A stretch of DNA of 64,000 bases from Cytobacillus sp. S13-E01 (GCF_029193815.1 NZ_JARFVC010000008.1:1-64000); one strand, 5' to 3'. Positions 8,148-16,807 are shown, counted from the first letter of the stretch. Notes: generated from the letters alone by a model not told the origin. Program-made: numbers and translations.

Positions 8148-9556
8148 TTAAAGTCTTAGACTCAAGATTAGATCTTCCTTCTCTCTTGAAGTAAGATGGG
8201 TAAAGTTTAGTACTGATGTAGTCGGTTCTTTTTGCTGGTATTGTTTCCATCTTTGTTTCACATAAATTGACATAATCTCCGTAACTGCTGTTTCGATATC
8301 CTTAGCAAAGTTAGCTGATAGCACTTTTTTATTTACTAGTTTATTCATTCTATCAATCGGCGTGCCTGAAACGATTCCATTTACTAGACTTAAGATTTGG
8401 AGGCTATGATGATAATGAAATAATACTTCTTTTTTCATATCTAATTGTTTTCGGTCAGTCTGAACAATGAACGGATAGGATGGTCTAGAGTTGGAATATG
8501 GTTTTCTTTTTCGACCTCAGTTAAACGGTAGATAAATATTTTCCTCTTGCCAGTTGCTCAGTAATTTTCTGTTCAAACTGGTGATGTAAATCCTGACTAC
8601 CAAAGACATACCGATACAAAAAGAAGTTTTGCGCTAACAATAAATTCTGGTTTGTTGACTGAACACTAAAAGTCCGTAAACGGTCTTGCGACCTGAGTAA
8701 CAGTACCTCTCCAAATTGGATAACTCGCTATCATATTCCTTTGAAACATTCATAACCTGCTGCTTCAAAACAAGCATACAATTTCTTCAGCTAATCAAAT
8801 CTACTAATCGTAATTGGATCTAGAGTCATAATCGTTTCTGCATGGTCTGTATAAGATTTTGCATTACCTATTACATGTTCTACTAAATCTCTTTCCGTAA
8901 TGATTCCTCGGATTTCTTCCTCATCTACTACTAAAACTGAACTAGTATGTTGTTGTATCATTTTTTTTGCAACTATTTAAATTGAGTCCTTTGAAGTTAC
9001 TGAATTAATAGGTGATGACATAATATCTTGTACTTTTGCAACAATGGCTTCACCGCTTACACCAATATGCCAAGCCAATTTTACTTGTTCAACTAGTGAC
9101 ACATAAATATCCTTTAACCTAATCGACACCTGTGTTAGCAAATAGTCATGTAGATTCGTATCATCCCATCTTTTCGTAATGACGGAAAAATGAATTAGTA
9201 GCACTTCCGTTTTTTCTACTGCTCGCACTTCTACTAAATGTTCAGGCTTTTGGTCCTTTTTTGAAACTACTAGAAAGTCGGCTAAGCTTGAAAATCCGAT
9301 CATTTCTCCCTTTTGGACTACCTCAAGTACTTCTTCTGCGACTTGTTGTTTCTTTTGATGCTACATATACCTCTGCAATGCCAGAAAGCAGCAAAAGGAG
9401 ACCCTCTCGCTGCTCATTAGCATGAAACATAATAGTCGATTGTTCAAATGTTTTAAGTTTGCAGAGGTTTAGTAATTCAAGGGTCTGTTCTTTTTCGACC
9501 CCTTGAAAAAATGGATGAAACTTTATTTTCTCATATAGAGATTCTTGTTTTTACAT
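8148..9556 (-). pseudogene. Decayed cNMP-binding / CBS / DUF294 nucleotidyltransferase-like gene
   Basis: Minus-strand fragments in different frames line up with one protein. After an ATG at 9556 the second codon is TAA; then comes KQESLYEKIKFHPFF, the start of a cyclic-nucleotide-binding domain, until a frameshift near 9330. It resumes at 9303-8977 (end of the cNMP domain and start of a CBS domain, VQDIMSSPINSVTSKDSI), then in another frame (SSVLVVDEEEIRGIITERDL) to a stop near 8813. DUF294 remnants follow (GYECFKG, then SYPIWRGTV in a shifted frame, LLLAQNFFLYRYVFG). The C-terminal 96 codons (8148-8438) are again open. Part of the nucleotidyltransferase core is missing. The intact family member regulates or modifies something linked to the neighbouring symporter. 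Confidence 0.8.
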
Positions 9557-9599
9557 AGCTAGCCCTCATTTTTAAAAAGCTGTTTACTCAAGGATTCTT

Positions 9600-9775
9600 G
9601 TTATTTTGGATAGTTCTATTAAGTTTTCCCGTTGATTTCCGGTCCAGGCACTTGCCTTTGGCGGGGATATCCGGGAGCCTCCTCTACGTTCCGTCTTTCG
9701 GGGTCTCGACCTTTCCTCTACTTCCCGCTGAAGTCAAGTGCCTTCCCCCCCCCAATCAAATCAGTTTTTTAATAC
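9600..9775. repeat. Degraded GC-rich palindromic element
   Basis: The stretch GTTGATTTCCGGTCCAGGCA...GAGCCTCC...GGGGTCTC...CCGCTGAAGTCAAGTGCCTTCC...CCCAATCAA has the layout of a roughly 170-base palindromic element I recall from Bacillaceae genomes: TTGATT at one end, AATCAA at the other, and internal arms CAGGCACTTG/CAAGTGCCTT. It separates the decayed DUF294 gene from the symporter. Recognition is from memory, not a search. Confidence 0.5.
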
Positions 9776-9789
9776 TTAACATACTTAAC

Positions 9790-11454
9790 TTAGATTGATG
9801 AATCCTCCTTCAACCAAACTTCACCGTCTTTGTAGGTCATTTGCTCCGGATAACGAAGATCCATAACCTCATCTTGCGTTTCTTGTGAAGGAGCTTCTGT
9901 CCGTAATGACACGATAACGTTTGTTAAGATGGCAGCTGTTGCACCAAAGACACCCGCTCCTGTATCAATGATACCAGCGATGGTGAAGCCACCGTATTTC
10001 GCTGCAAAAATATACGTTAACGTTACGCCAAGTCCGACAATCATACCCCATGTCACACCATATGAGTTTGATCGTTTCCACCAAACCCCGAGTAGAAGAG
10101 CTGGGAAGAAGGTTCCTGAAGCTAATGCAAATGCCCATGCAACAATTTGCGTGATTGCCCCTGGTGGGTTAAGTGCAATAAGACCCGCAAATAATGTCGC
10201 AATAACGATTGACCATCGTGCAACACTTAAGCGCTTTTTCTCAGTAGCATCTGGCTTCATAACACGGTAGTAAATATCATGAGCAAAGGAAGATGAGATT
10301 GCAATCATTAGTCCTCCTGCTGTTGATAATGCAGCTGCCATTGCCCCCGCTGCTACTAGACCAATAACAAATACTCCTAAATTTGCAATTTCCGGAGTTG
10401 CCATAACGACAATGTCATTTGCAATTGTTAGTTCTTGCCATTGTAAAATTCCGTCCCCATTGCCATCGGCTAATTGTAATTTTCCTGTATTAACCCATGA
10501 TTCAGTCCATGTTGGAAGTGCAGTAAGCTTTTGTCCAACAACATTTTTCATTAAAATAAAACGTGAAAACGCTGCATAGGCTGGTGCTGATAAATATAGT
10601 AAACCGATAAAAAGTAGTGCCCATGCACCTGACCAACGAGCAGCTTTCATCGTTGATACTGTATAGAAACGTACAATAACATGTGGAAGCCCTGCTGTTC
10701 CAGCCATTAATGTAAACATTAACGCTAAGAATTGCCACTTCGTTCCGTTCGTAAAGGGTGCAAAGTATTCGGAGATTCCTAATTGGCGATCAAGTTCACC
10801 CATCTCTGATACGATTTTTCCATATGACAACCAAGGAGCTGGATTTCCAGTAATTTGTAGGGACATAAAGATTACAGGAATTAAGTACGCAATAATTAGA
10901 ATGACATACTGTGCAACCTGTGTCCATGTAATCCCTTTCATCCCACCAAACGCTGCGTAGAATGCTATCAGGACAACCCCAATCATTGTTCCAAGTTTTG
11001 CATCAATTTCAAATAAACGCCCAATTACTACTCCAGATCCTGAAAGCTGGCCAATTGAGTATGTAAAACTGATAATGATTGTACATATTGCTGCAATAAT
11101 ACGAGCAGTATGGCTATTGTAGCGGTCCCCGATAAATTCTGGCACTGTATAACGACCATACTTACGCAACTGTGGAGCAAGCAAGAAGGTTAATAATAAA
11201 TATCCTCCGGTCCACCCCATGATATAGGCAAGTCCGTCATATCCTAACAGCATGATCGTTCCAGCCATACCAATGAAGGAAGCTGCACTCATCCAATCCG
11301 CTCCAATTGCCATACCATTAAAAATTGGTGGCACCCCGCGACCCGCTACATAGAAATCAGATGTTGCTTTTGCTGTGTTATAAACGGCAATTCCAATATA
11401 AAGCCCAAAAGTAATTAAAATAATGGTTAATGAGACCAAAAACTGTGTATCCAC
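9790..11454 (-). CDS. Sodium:solute symporter, large subunit (VC_2705/ActP-like)
   Basis: 554 residues from a GTG with GGGGG seven bases upstream. A solute:sodium symporter with about 13 membrane segments; conserved parts include GRGVPPIFNGMAIGADWMSAASFIGMAG near residues 38-65 and SIGQLSGSGVVIGR. The best subfamily fit is VC_2705, whose members work with a DUF4212 small subunit, encoded 40 bases upstream here. Substrate is probably a small organic acid such as acetate, by analogy with ActP. An external loop holds a canonical EF-hand-like calcium loop, DGNGDGILQWQE, at residues 330-341. Confidence 0.85.
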   Translation of the reverse strand: MDTQFLVSLTIILITFGLYIGIAVYNTAKATSDFYVAGRGVPPIFNGMAIGADWMSAASFIGMAGTIMLLGYDGLAYIMGWTGGYLLLTFLLAPQLRKYGRYTVPEFIGDRYNSHTARIIAAICTIIISFTYSIGQLSGSGVVIGRLFEIDAKLGTMIGVVLIAFYAAFGGMKGITWTQVAQYVILIIAYLIPVIFMSLQITGNPAPWLSYGKIVSEMGELDRQLGISEYFAPFTNGTKWQFLALMFTLMAGTAGLPHVIVRFYTVSTMKAARWSGAWALLFIGLLYLSAPAYAAFSRFILMKNVVGQKLTALPTWTESWVNTGKLQLADGNGDGILQWQELTIANDIVVMATPEIANLGVFVIGLVAAGAMAAALSTAGGLMIAISSSFAHDIYYRVMKPDATEKKRLSVARWSIVIATLFAGLIALNPPGAITQIVAWAFALASGTFFPALLLGVWWKRSNSYGVTWGMIVGLGVTLTYIFAAKYGGFTIAGIIDTGAGVFGATAAILTNVIVSLRTEAPSQETQDEVMDLRYPEQMTYKDGEVWLKEDSSI

Positions 11455-11494
11455 ATTTCATCCCCCTTTTTCGAAAGCTTAAATTATCTGTTAG

Positions 11495-11797
11495 TTAATG
11501 ATCAAGAACTTTCCCAGAACTAATTTGTTCGTTTTTACTTTCATCAATTCCATATTTGCGATCAATATTGTCACTAAGCTTTGCGTTTACGAACAGAAGG
11601 ATAATGAACGTTACGACAGCACCTTGGGCACCCATAAAGTAGTGAAATGGGAAACCGTTAATTGAAAAGTTACTAAATGGCTCTGCCAACAATACAACAC
11701 CAAATGAAACGATAAACCAAATAATTAAATAAATAACGATGTTTCGTGTTCTTTCCCGGAAATACCCATCCGCTAGTTTTTTATCGATTTTCTTCAA
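11495..11797 (-). CDS. DUF4212 symporter small subunit
   Basis: About 100 residues. GGAGGTG sits six bases before the TTG at 11797, which I prefer to the ATG at 11812 that overlaps the ribosome binding site. Two membrane segments (IVIYLIIWFIVSFGVVLLAEP and AQGAVVTFIILLFVNA) flank the family signature GFPFHYFMGAQGAV; the C-terminus begins with DRKYGI. DUF4212 proteins are the small partner of VC_2705-type symporters, and the two are encoded together here. I favour DUF4212 over DUF485 because of the GFPF...QG motif and the Asp-Arg after the second helix. Confidence 0.8.
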   Translation of the reverse strand: MKKIDKKLADGYFRERTRNIVIYLIIWFIVSFGVVLLAEPFSNFSINGFPFHYFMGAQGAVVTFIILLFVNAKLSDNIDRKYGIDESKNEQISSGKVLDH

Positions 11798-11942
11798 CAA
11801 GTCCACCTCCATTAATAATTCACTGTACTACTTAAGTTGATACTATTAGACCACCTACCTTTTCCTTTGGTATATAAGATCAACTTCACTCAGTACAGAT
11901 GATAAGTTAGGCTGAGTGTAGTATTTCTAACATGTCGGTAGA

Positions 11943-12125
11943 TTACCTAAGGTTTAAGATGAATTTTAAAGTGTCGAACAAAGGTGCAGGAAACAGTATG
12001 ATTTCAACGACGAAATAAATTAAAATAGCTGCGAAAGGAACCAATAACAATTGAGGAAGCTTGCGCCTAAGTGCGAGAAAGAGACTGATTGCTGTAATAA
12101 GTAGTATCATAAAAAAGATAACCAA
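11943..12125 (-). CDS. Small two-segment membrane protein
   Basis: 60 residues if started at the TTG at 12125, which follows AAGGAGG; an upstream in-frame ATG at 12161 would put that ribosome binding site inside the gene. Two hydrophobic segments (LVIFFMILLITAISLFLAL and LLLVPFAAILIYFVVEIILF) are joined by a short basic stretch (RRKLPQ). I do not recognise the family. It lies upstream of the symporter genes on the same strand, about 145 bases away, with a CACTCAG/CTGAGTG inverted repeat between. Confidence 0.45.
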   Translation of the reverse strand: MVIFFMILLITAISLFLALRRKLPQLLLVPFAAILIYFVVEIILFPAPLFDTLKFILNLR

Positions 12126-12414
12126 GTGTCGAATTCCCTCCTTTTTTGTAAGCGTTACCATTAAAAGACTGTAGAAAGGATTTTCTACTATAGTAATGTT
12201 GCTTAATCATTGTTGTTAATATTTAGAAAATTATAGTAATTTAATTATCCTTAATTCATTGTCCATCGTCAATAGTCGTTATCGAAAAATTATAATAAGA
12301 ATTTCTACAAAATCTGCAGGAGTATATTATAGTTAACGAAAAGATATGTAGTAATCCGAAAACATCACTTCTAAAAGAAGGATGATATTTTCAGTGCAAT
12401 TATAAAAATAGCAC
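12126..12414. other. AT-rich intergenic stretch
   Basis: No gene, RNA or clear signal seen beyond what could be the upstream region of the small membrane protein. Confidence 0.4.
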
Positions 12415-12415
12415 C

Positions 12416-12533
12416 TTTATATATCCAGAAAGTTTATTGTAAGAGGAGAAAAAAACTCGCCGAGTGGCGAGCCCAAAGGGCGAAGACAGAGGCGTAGTTG
12501 CCCTTTTGCGGTTTAGAATTTATGGATATAAAT
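12416..12533. repeat. Compact inverted-repeat element (MITE-like)
   Basis: Ends CTTTATATATCCAGAAA and TTTATGGATATAAAT are near-perfect inverted copies apart from a two-base indel. Inside is a GC-rich core with a perfect hairpin CTCGCC-GAGT-GGCGAG and GGGC/GCCC pairs, unlike the AT-rich flanks. No coding potential. It could be a small non-autonomous mobile element or a structured RNA. Confidence 0.5.
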
Positions 12534-12544
12534 GCTAATTAGCT

Positions 12545-12597
12545 AAAGAAAAGTTCAGGGCGCCCGCCTATCGGCGACAAGCATAAGACGGTTCCAT
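12545..12597. repeat. Dispersed palindromic repeat, copy 5 (left half only)
   Basis: AGTTCAGGGCGCCCGCCTAT continuing to GACAAGCATAAGACGG is nearly identical to copy 1, then breaks off where the 51-bp tandem array starts. Confidence 0.75.
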
Positions 12598-12611
12598 TAA
12601 GAAGGTGGTCG

Positions 12612-13318
12612 ATTAAAACGTCTTTTGATAACCGTTTTCTATTTTTTTCGAGATTTCGGGCATCAGATTGCTCTTTTGATTACCGTTTTCTATTTTTTTC
12701 GGAGTTTCGGGCATCAGATTGCTCTTTTGGTTACCGTTTTCTATTTTTTTCGGAGTTTCGGGCATCAGATTGCCCTTTTGGTTACCGTTTTCTATTTTTT
12801 TCGGAGTTTCGGGCATCAGATTGCTCTTTTGATTACCGTTTTCTATTTTTTTCGGAGTTTCGGGCATCAGATTGCTCTTTTGGTTACCGTTTTCTATTTT
12901 TTTCGGAGTTTCGGGCATCAGATTGCCCTTTTGGTTACCGTTTTTTATTTTTTTCGAGATTTCGGGCATCAGATTGCTCTTTTGATTACCGTTTTTTATT
13001 TTTTTCGAGATTTCGGGCATCAGATTGCCCTTTTGATTACCGTTTTCTATTTTTTTCGGAGTTTCGGGCATCAGATTGCTCTTTTGATTACCGTTTTCTA
13101 TTTTTTTCGGAGTTTCGGGCATCAGATTGCCCTTTTGGTTACCGTTTTTTATTTTTTTCGAGATTTCGGGCATCAGATTGCCCTTTTGGTTACCGTTTTT
13201 TATTTTTTTCGGAGTTTCGGGCATCAGATTGCTCTTTTGGTTACCGTTTTTTATTTTTTTCGAGATTTCGGGCATCAGATTGCTCTTATGGTTACCATTT
13301 TTTATTTATTCGGAGTTA
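12612..13318. repeat. 51-bp tandem repeat array, about 13-14 units
   Basis: The 51-base unit (ACCGTTTTCTATTTTTTTCG, then GAGTTTCGGGCATCAGATTG, then CTCTTTTGGTT) is repeated head to tail with few changes. Two unit types alternate irregularly, differing at CGGAGTTTC/CGAGATTTC. Because 51 is a multiple of three, both strands stay open (220 and 234 codons), which gives repetitive 17-residue peptides (MPETPKKIENGNQKSNL on the minus strand). Neither frame has a convincing ribosome binding site, so I call this a minisatellite, not a gene. The last unit (13276-13316) is degenerate. Confidence 0.9.
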
Positions 13319-13372
13319 TATTTTTTTGATACTCGAACCCATTTAGAAATCACTGATAGGGGTTAATAAAAA

Positions 13373-13415
13373 GAGGCCCTTTCTGCAGTTTCTGCAAAAA
13401 AGACCATTTTTATAG
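13373..13415 (-). terminator. Imperfect stem-loop with T-run
   Basis: Minus strand: GGTCTTTTTTGCAG, loop AAA, CTGCAGAAAGGGCC, then TCTTTTTA. It lies just past the decayed small frame at 13423-13590. Confidence 0.45.
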
Positions 13416-13422
13416 GTTGCGC

Positions 13423-13590
13423 TATTTTTTAGGGTTGTTCTTCTTTTCTTCTTGTTCCCTAAACCATGTTTTCTTCTGTTGGTTCCTCGTCATTTGGTAG
13501 CCCATCTAGAGTCCACTTCGTCTAGAGTTTTTTGTTTACTTTCCGCCATTGTGCTCTATCTTTTTCGCTTGTATATAAATATATCCTCCT
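13423..13590 (-). pseudogene. Possible remnant of a small gene
   Basis: A good ribosome binding site (GAAGGAGGATAT) and a TATAAT box (13604-13609) precede a frame reading YTSEKDRAQWRKVNKKL, a stop, then TLDGLPNDEEPTEENMV, a stop, then GTRRKEEQP. No start codon is left at the expected place. The signals plus a downstream terminator suggest a former small hydrophilic protein. I do not recognise it. Confidence 0.3.
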
Positions 13591-13676
13591 TCGACCAAGG
13601 TATATTATACCAGGATTTTTGATCTATTATGCTGTTTTTAAAGTCTAAAAGGATCAACATATAAACTCTGATAGGA

Positions 13677-13728
13677 TAAGAAAAGCGCAGGGCACCCGGA
13701 GCTAGACACTAAAAATGTGTTCAAATTT
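13677..13728. repeat. Dispersed palindromic repeat, copy 6 (short form)
   Basis: AAGAAAAGCGCAGGGCACCC, then GGAGCTAGACACTAAAAATG. It is the short version without the central stem. Confidence 0.7.
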
Positions 13729-13745
13729 TATACTTTTTTATCTTT

Positions 13746-13780
13746 TAAAAAAACAGGTAATCCAATATGAATTTACCTGC
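13746..13780 (-). terminator. Terminator of the glutamyl-peptide gene block
   Basis: CAGGTAA/TTACCTG stem followed on the minus strand by TTTTTTT, ten bases past the stop of the DUF1028 gene at 13791. Confidence 0.8.
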
Positions 13781-13790
13781 TTGATACGTT

Positions 13791-14636
13791 TTACCTATTT
13801 TGTTTCATATACTCCAATATCTCGCGATCAATTTTACCTTTGTCTTGTTCGCGGGCTTCAAAGTTTTCTGTATGGATATACGTTGTTAATGCGTCATAAA
13901 GTTTACCGTCAGAACCATCAAATTCTTTTAAGTAACCATGTCTTTCAAGCTCCAAAATCAATTCTTCTTTGACACCACCTGTGATCTCTAAAATATTTTC
14001 TAGTTTGGTTGGTGCAAAATAGAGCTGCTGGAGATTATAGATTCTGATAAGTTCTTTAATTGGATCTGGATGTTCATCAACTCGTAAATCGATATAACGA
14101 TCATTAAAGCCACCATAGCCACCTTGTTCTTTTACGACTAGTAAGGCTGCTGATTGCATTCCTCGACTGTCTCCACCAGCATCTTGTCCAGCATCCAATG
14201 CTTTCAATAATCGTTTGGCAAGGGTTCCACTAGTTTCTAAGAAAGTACGTCCCATTGCTTGTACTGTTTCTTCACTTACTAAAATATTTCCTTGCGCAGC
14301 GAAGTAGTCCCCTGTAATACCACCAGCCCAGTCATAGCATTTTTCGCCAGTGAAGGTAGCAACATTCCCGTTGGCATCGACGATTCCAGCTTGTCTAAAT
14401 TCTTTTTGTTCATCCTCAGAAGTTAGCGCATCTAATGTTTCTTGTGCTGTTTTCCCTGTAGCCATAAGCTCAAGTCCTTTAGGACCGTATGAAGTGTTGG
14501 CATAGGATTGCGTAGCGATAGCACCAACACCCGCTTTAGCCCATGGAACGACTGAACCTACACCGAGAAACTTTGATTGTACGGCAATACCTAATTCCTT
14601 TGTTTCTGGATCAAATCCTACAATTGAAAATGTCAT
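13791..14636 (-). CDS. DUF1028 protein (Ntn-hydrolase-like), long form
   Basis: 281 residues, ATG start with AAAAGGAGA ten bases upstream. DUF1028 spans about 1-210: MTFSIVGFDPETKELGIAVQ at the start, then GVGAIATQSYANTSYGPKGLELM, the glycine-rich QDAGGDSRGMQSAALLVV, and DLRVDEHPDPIKEL. Family members have an Ntn-hydrolase-like layout, but no activity is settled. A further 70-residue C-terminal region, absent from the second copy in this cluster, follows. It is the last gene of the leftward block, 230 bases after pcp, and ends in a terminator. An amidohydrolase acting on a glutamyl or related peptide would fit the neighbours, but that is inference. Confidence 0.85.
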   Translation of the reverse strand: MTFSIVGFDPETKELGIAVQSKFLGVGSVVPWAKAGVGAIATQSYANTSYGPKGLELMATGKTAQETLDALTSEDEQKEFRQAGIVDANGNVATFTGEKCYDWAGGITGDYFAAQGNILVSEETVQAMGRTFLETSGTLAKRLLKALDAGQDAGGDSRGMQSAALLVVKEQGGYGGFNDRYIDLRVDEHPDPIKELIRIYNLQQLYFAPTKLENILEITGGVKEELILELERHGYLKEFDGSDGKLYDALTTYIHTENFEAREQDKGKIDREILEYMKQNR

Positions 14637-14714
14637 TTTGGTGGTCTCCTTTTGATTTATTTGGTTTTCTTTTAAAAAAGCACGTTACTTCATGCTGCAA
14701 TTTCCAATTAACAG

Positions 14715-14812
14715 GAAATACTCGTCTATTTTGTGGAAATACTCGTCTACATCTTGGAAATACTCGTCTACTTCCAAAAATACTCGTCCATTTTACGAAA
14801 ATACTCGTCTAA
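14715..14812. repeat. 21-bp-spaced array of GAAATACTCGTCTA (5 copies)
   Basis: Copies begin at about 14715, 14736, 14757, 14777 and 14798, so the spacing is 21, 21, 20, 21. The shared core is AATACTCGTCTA; the bases between are unrelated AT-rich sequence. Small frames through here repeat every seven residues and are not genes. Confidence 0.85.
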
Positions 14813-14868
14813 TTCAAAATATATATCTAATGAGCAAGCCCCGTGCATAAACAAACTACCAACACTAC

Positions 14869-15471
14869 CTACCCCAAAACCTCAATCATCGCCACCACTG
14901 CATTTTCCAAGTCACTTCCTGACCAACTCGGTAATTTCGGATGGGCAATCGCAAGCTCGTGTGATGCGGGGATATGGACAAAGCCAGCGCATACGTCTAG
15001 GCCATCTTGCGCAACCTTATGTAAAACAGCGTACATGACATTATTACAAAGATATGTTCCAGCTGTATTAGAAATCGTAGCTGGCAGTCCTTTTTCTACT
15101 AAAACATCGACAAAGCGACGAATTGGCAGTGTTGAGAAATACCCCGCTGGACCTTCTTCTTCAATTGGCGAATCCTGAAGCTTTACACCACGATTATCTT
15201 CGGCGCCATCACGACAATTAATTGCAATTCGTTCTGGTGTTATTTTTGATCGACCTGCTGCCAAACCTAGTGAAAGCACCGCATCAGGTTTCACTTCATT
15301 AAAATGCTCTAAGCACTGTTTTGCTGATTCCGAAAAATCAACTGGTAAAATTCTTCCAACCACTACATACTCACCTATGGTTTTTCCATCTAGCGCCCTA
15401 ACAATTTCATCTGTTGGATTAATCGGGAAGCCCAAGAATGGCTCAAAACCTGTTAACAATAATTTTTTCAT
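14869..15471 (-). CDS. pcp: Pyrrolidone-carboxylate (pyroglutamyl) peptidase
   Basis: 200 residues. A cysteine peptidase of family C15 that cleaves N-terminal pyroglutamate from peptides in the cytoplasm. The catalytic triad is visible: Glu80 (SKITPERIAIN), Cys142 (AGTYLCNNVMY) and His166 (FVHIPAS). The N-terminus MKKLLLTGFEPFLGFPINPT is typical. It lies in the leftward block with gamma-glutamyltransferase and a peptide ABC transporter, 65 bases past the last CHR gene with a hairpin between, so it probably processes imported pyroglutamyl or glutamyl peptides. Confidence 0.95.
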   Translation of the reverse strand: MKKLLLTGFEPFLGFPINPTDEIVRALDGKTIGEYVVVGRILPVDFSESAKQCLEHFNEVKPDAVLSLGLAAGRSKITPERIAINCRDGAEDNRGVKLQDSPIEEEGPAGYFSTLPIRRFVDVLVEKGLPATISNTAGTYLCNNVMYAVLHKVAQDGLDVCAGFVHIPASHELAIAHPKLPSWSGSDLENAVVAMIEVLG

Positions 15472-15500
15472 ATCCTGCTCACCTTTTCCGATTCAATAGA

Positions 15501-15527
15501 GGGGTCAGACCATATAAGTTTGACCCC
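15501..15527 (-). terminator. Hairpin between pcp and the CHR pair
   Basis: GGGGTCA/TGACCCC stem with a 13-nt loop, just past the stop at 15536 on the minus strand. The T-run is weak, so it may attenuate rather than end the transcript. Confidence 0.55.
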
Positions 15528-15535
15528 AAATTATT

Positions 15536-16063
15536 TTACAAAAACAAAGCCCCATACCCTAGCGCACCAACAATCACATATGCCGGATGAACCTTCCATT
15601 TTTCCATCAATAAAAAGCTTGCTACAATTAAAAACAGTGTTTGCCCTGTTCCTGTGTCTTCATATGATGTTAAAAAGAAACGAATGGACATCAATCCTAA
15701 TAAGACTGCAATTGTTGGGCGGATGTAATTTGTCATTTTCTTTACTTTAGGTGAATCCTTAAATTTGTAAAGTAACCCTAGTAAACCAATCATTAAAATA
15801 AGCGATGGTGCAACGGTTGCAAAGACAGCAATACCTGCTCCTACTACTCCTGCTTGCTCGAATCCAATATATCCAGCCATCTTTGTTGAGATAGGACCAG
15901 GCAATGCATTTCCTAGGGCAAGCACCTCACTAAATTCACTAACTGTTAGCCATTCATAATTATGAACGACTTCATTTTCAACTAAAGGTATTGAAGCTGG
16001 ACCACCACCATAGCCTAAGATGCCCGGAATAAAGAAGGCAAGAAAAAGCTGCCAGTAAATCAT
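15536..16063 (-). CDS. CHR-family transporter half, pair 1, second subunit
   Basis: 175 residues with five to six membrane segments. The CHR signature lies at the N-terminus: LAFFIPGILGYGGGPASIPLVENEVV, followed by ALGNALPGPISTKMAGYIGF. This is a monodomain CHR protein, which works as a pair with its neighbour; the ATGA overlap with the preceding gene couples translation. CHR proteins are named for chromate export, but chromate resistance is unlikely to be the natural role here, since the genes sit among glutamyl-peptide genes. In Bacillus subtilis the ywrA/ywrB pair likewise lies next to a GGT-like gene (ywrD) and an Lrp-type regulator (ywrC). Confidence 0.85.
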   Translation of the reverse strand: MIYWQLFLAFFIPGILGYGGGPASIPLVENEVVHNYEWLTVSEFSEVLALGNALPGPISTKMAGYIGFEQAGVVGAGIAVFATVAPSLILMIGLLGLLYKFKDSPKVKKMTNYIRPTIAVLLGLMSIRFFLTSYEDTGTGQTLFLIVASFLLMEKWKVHPAYVIVGALGYGALFL

Positions 16064-16614
16064 GATGATGCCCCACCTTCTTCTTTATCACGTGTGAATA
16101 GAGCAGCCCCTAGTAAAATCGTAATTAAAATACCAGGGTGCAATCCGAATAATTCTAATAATACCAAGCTTAACACGCCTAATCCTGCGGTTCTAACCCA
16201 ACCCATCCCTTTTTTTGCTCCATCAAAAAATTGCCAAGTCAATACTGCAAGCATCACACCAACTACAGGCACAACGGCTTTCGTCATTCCCGCTACCCAT
16301 GGTTGGTCTTTAAAGGAGGTCAAAGAAGTTAATATGATAATCATTAAAATTATCGTGGGAACAATGGTCGCGATAATTGCATTGATCATACCCCATATTC
16401 CTGCAACACGATAGCCGATATAGCCTGCCATCTTTGTTGCAATTGGTCCTGGTAATGTATTTCCAAGTGCTAGCACATCCGCAAATTCATCGGTGTCCAT
16501 CCATTTATACGTAGCAACCACTTCTTTATGAACGAGTGGGATGGAAGATGGACCTCCGCCATAGCCTAACAGTCCTACTTTTAAAAAAGCTAAAAATAAA
16601 TGCCAATGTTTCAT
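16060..16614 (-). CDS. CHR-family transporter half, pair 1, first subunit
   Basis: 184 residues. CHR motif LAFLKVGLLGYGGGPSSIPLV near the N-terminus, then DVLALGNTLPGPIATKMAGYIGYRVAG; about five hydrophobic segments. It differs from its partner at fixed sites (VHKEVVATYKWM rather than VENEVVHNYEWL), so the two subunits are of different type. It overlaps the partner by four bases. ATG start with GGGAAAGGACAG upstream. It closely resembles the first subunit of pair 2, showing duplication of the whole pair. Confidence 0.85.
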   Translation of the reverse strand: MKHWHLFLAFLKVGLLGYGGGPSSIPLVHKEVVATYKWMDTDEFADVLALGNTLPGPIATKMAGYIGYRVAGIWGMINAIIATIVPTIILMIIILTSLTSFKDQPWVAGMTKAVVPVVGVMLAVLTWQFFDGAKKGMGWVRTAGLGVLSLVLLELFGLHPGILITILLGAALFTRDKEEGGASS

Positions 16615-16782
16615 AGCTGTCCTTTCCCGAAGAAGTTTTACCTATCTCAATTAATAAAATCATACGTTCAATTCGAGATAAGCAAGTTATTTGTATAGTA
16701 TGTCTTTTTGCTAACTTTCAAACATACACATGCAAACGTTCTCCTGTGGAAAAGGTATACACTCAAGCACTAATAGAGTTAA

Positions 16783-16807
16783 GGCCAGAACCATCATGGC
16801 TCTGACC
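16783..16807 (-). terminator. Hairpin between the two CHR pairs
   Basis: GGTCAGAGCC pairs with GGTTCTGGCC (two G-U) around ATGAT on the minus strand, ten bases past the stop at 16817. Weak T-run; partial termination or mRNA processing is likely. Confidence 0.5.

Noticed and set aside
12440-12515. Riboswitch
   Set aside because: The GC-rich core suggested a known aptamer, but I could not match any class, and there is no adjacent gene in the right direction.
12613-13275. 220-residue repetitive protein (minus strand)
   Set aside because: No ribosome binding site; openness follows from a 51-bp unit without stops, and the other strand is equally open.
12612-13318. CRISPR array
   Set aside because: Units are complete tandem copies without unique spacers, and no cas gene is nearby.
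14715-14812. CRISPR-like array
   Set aside because: Repeat core is only 12-14 bases and the spacers are about 7-9 bases, far too short.
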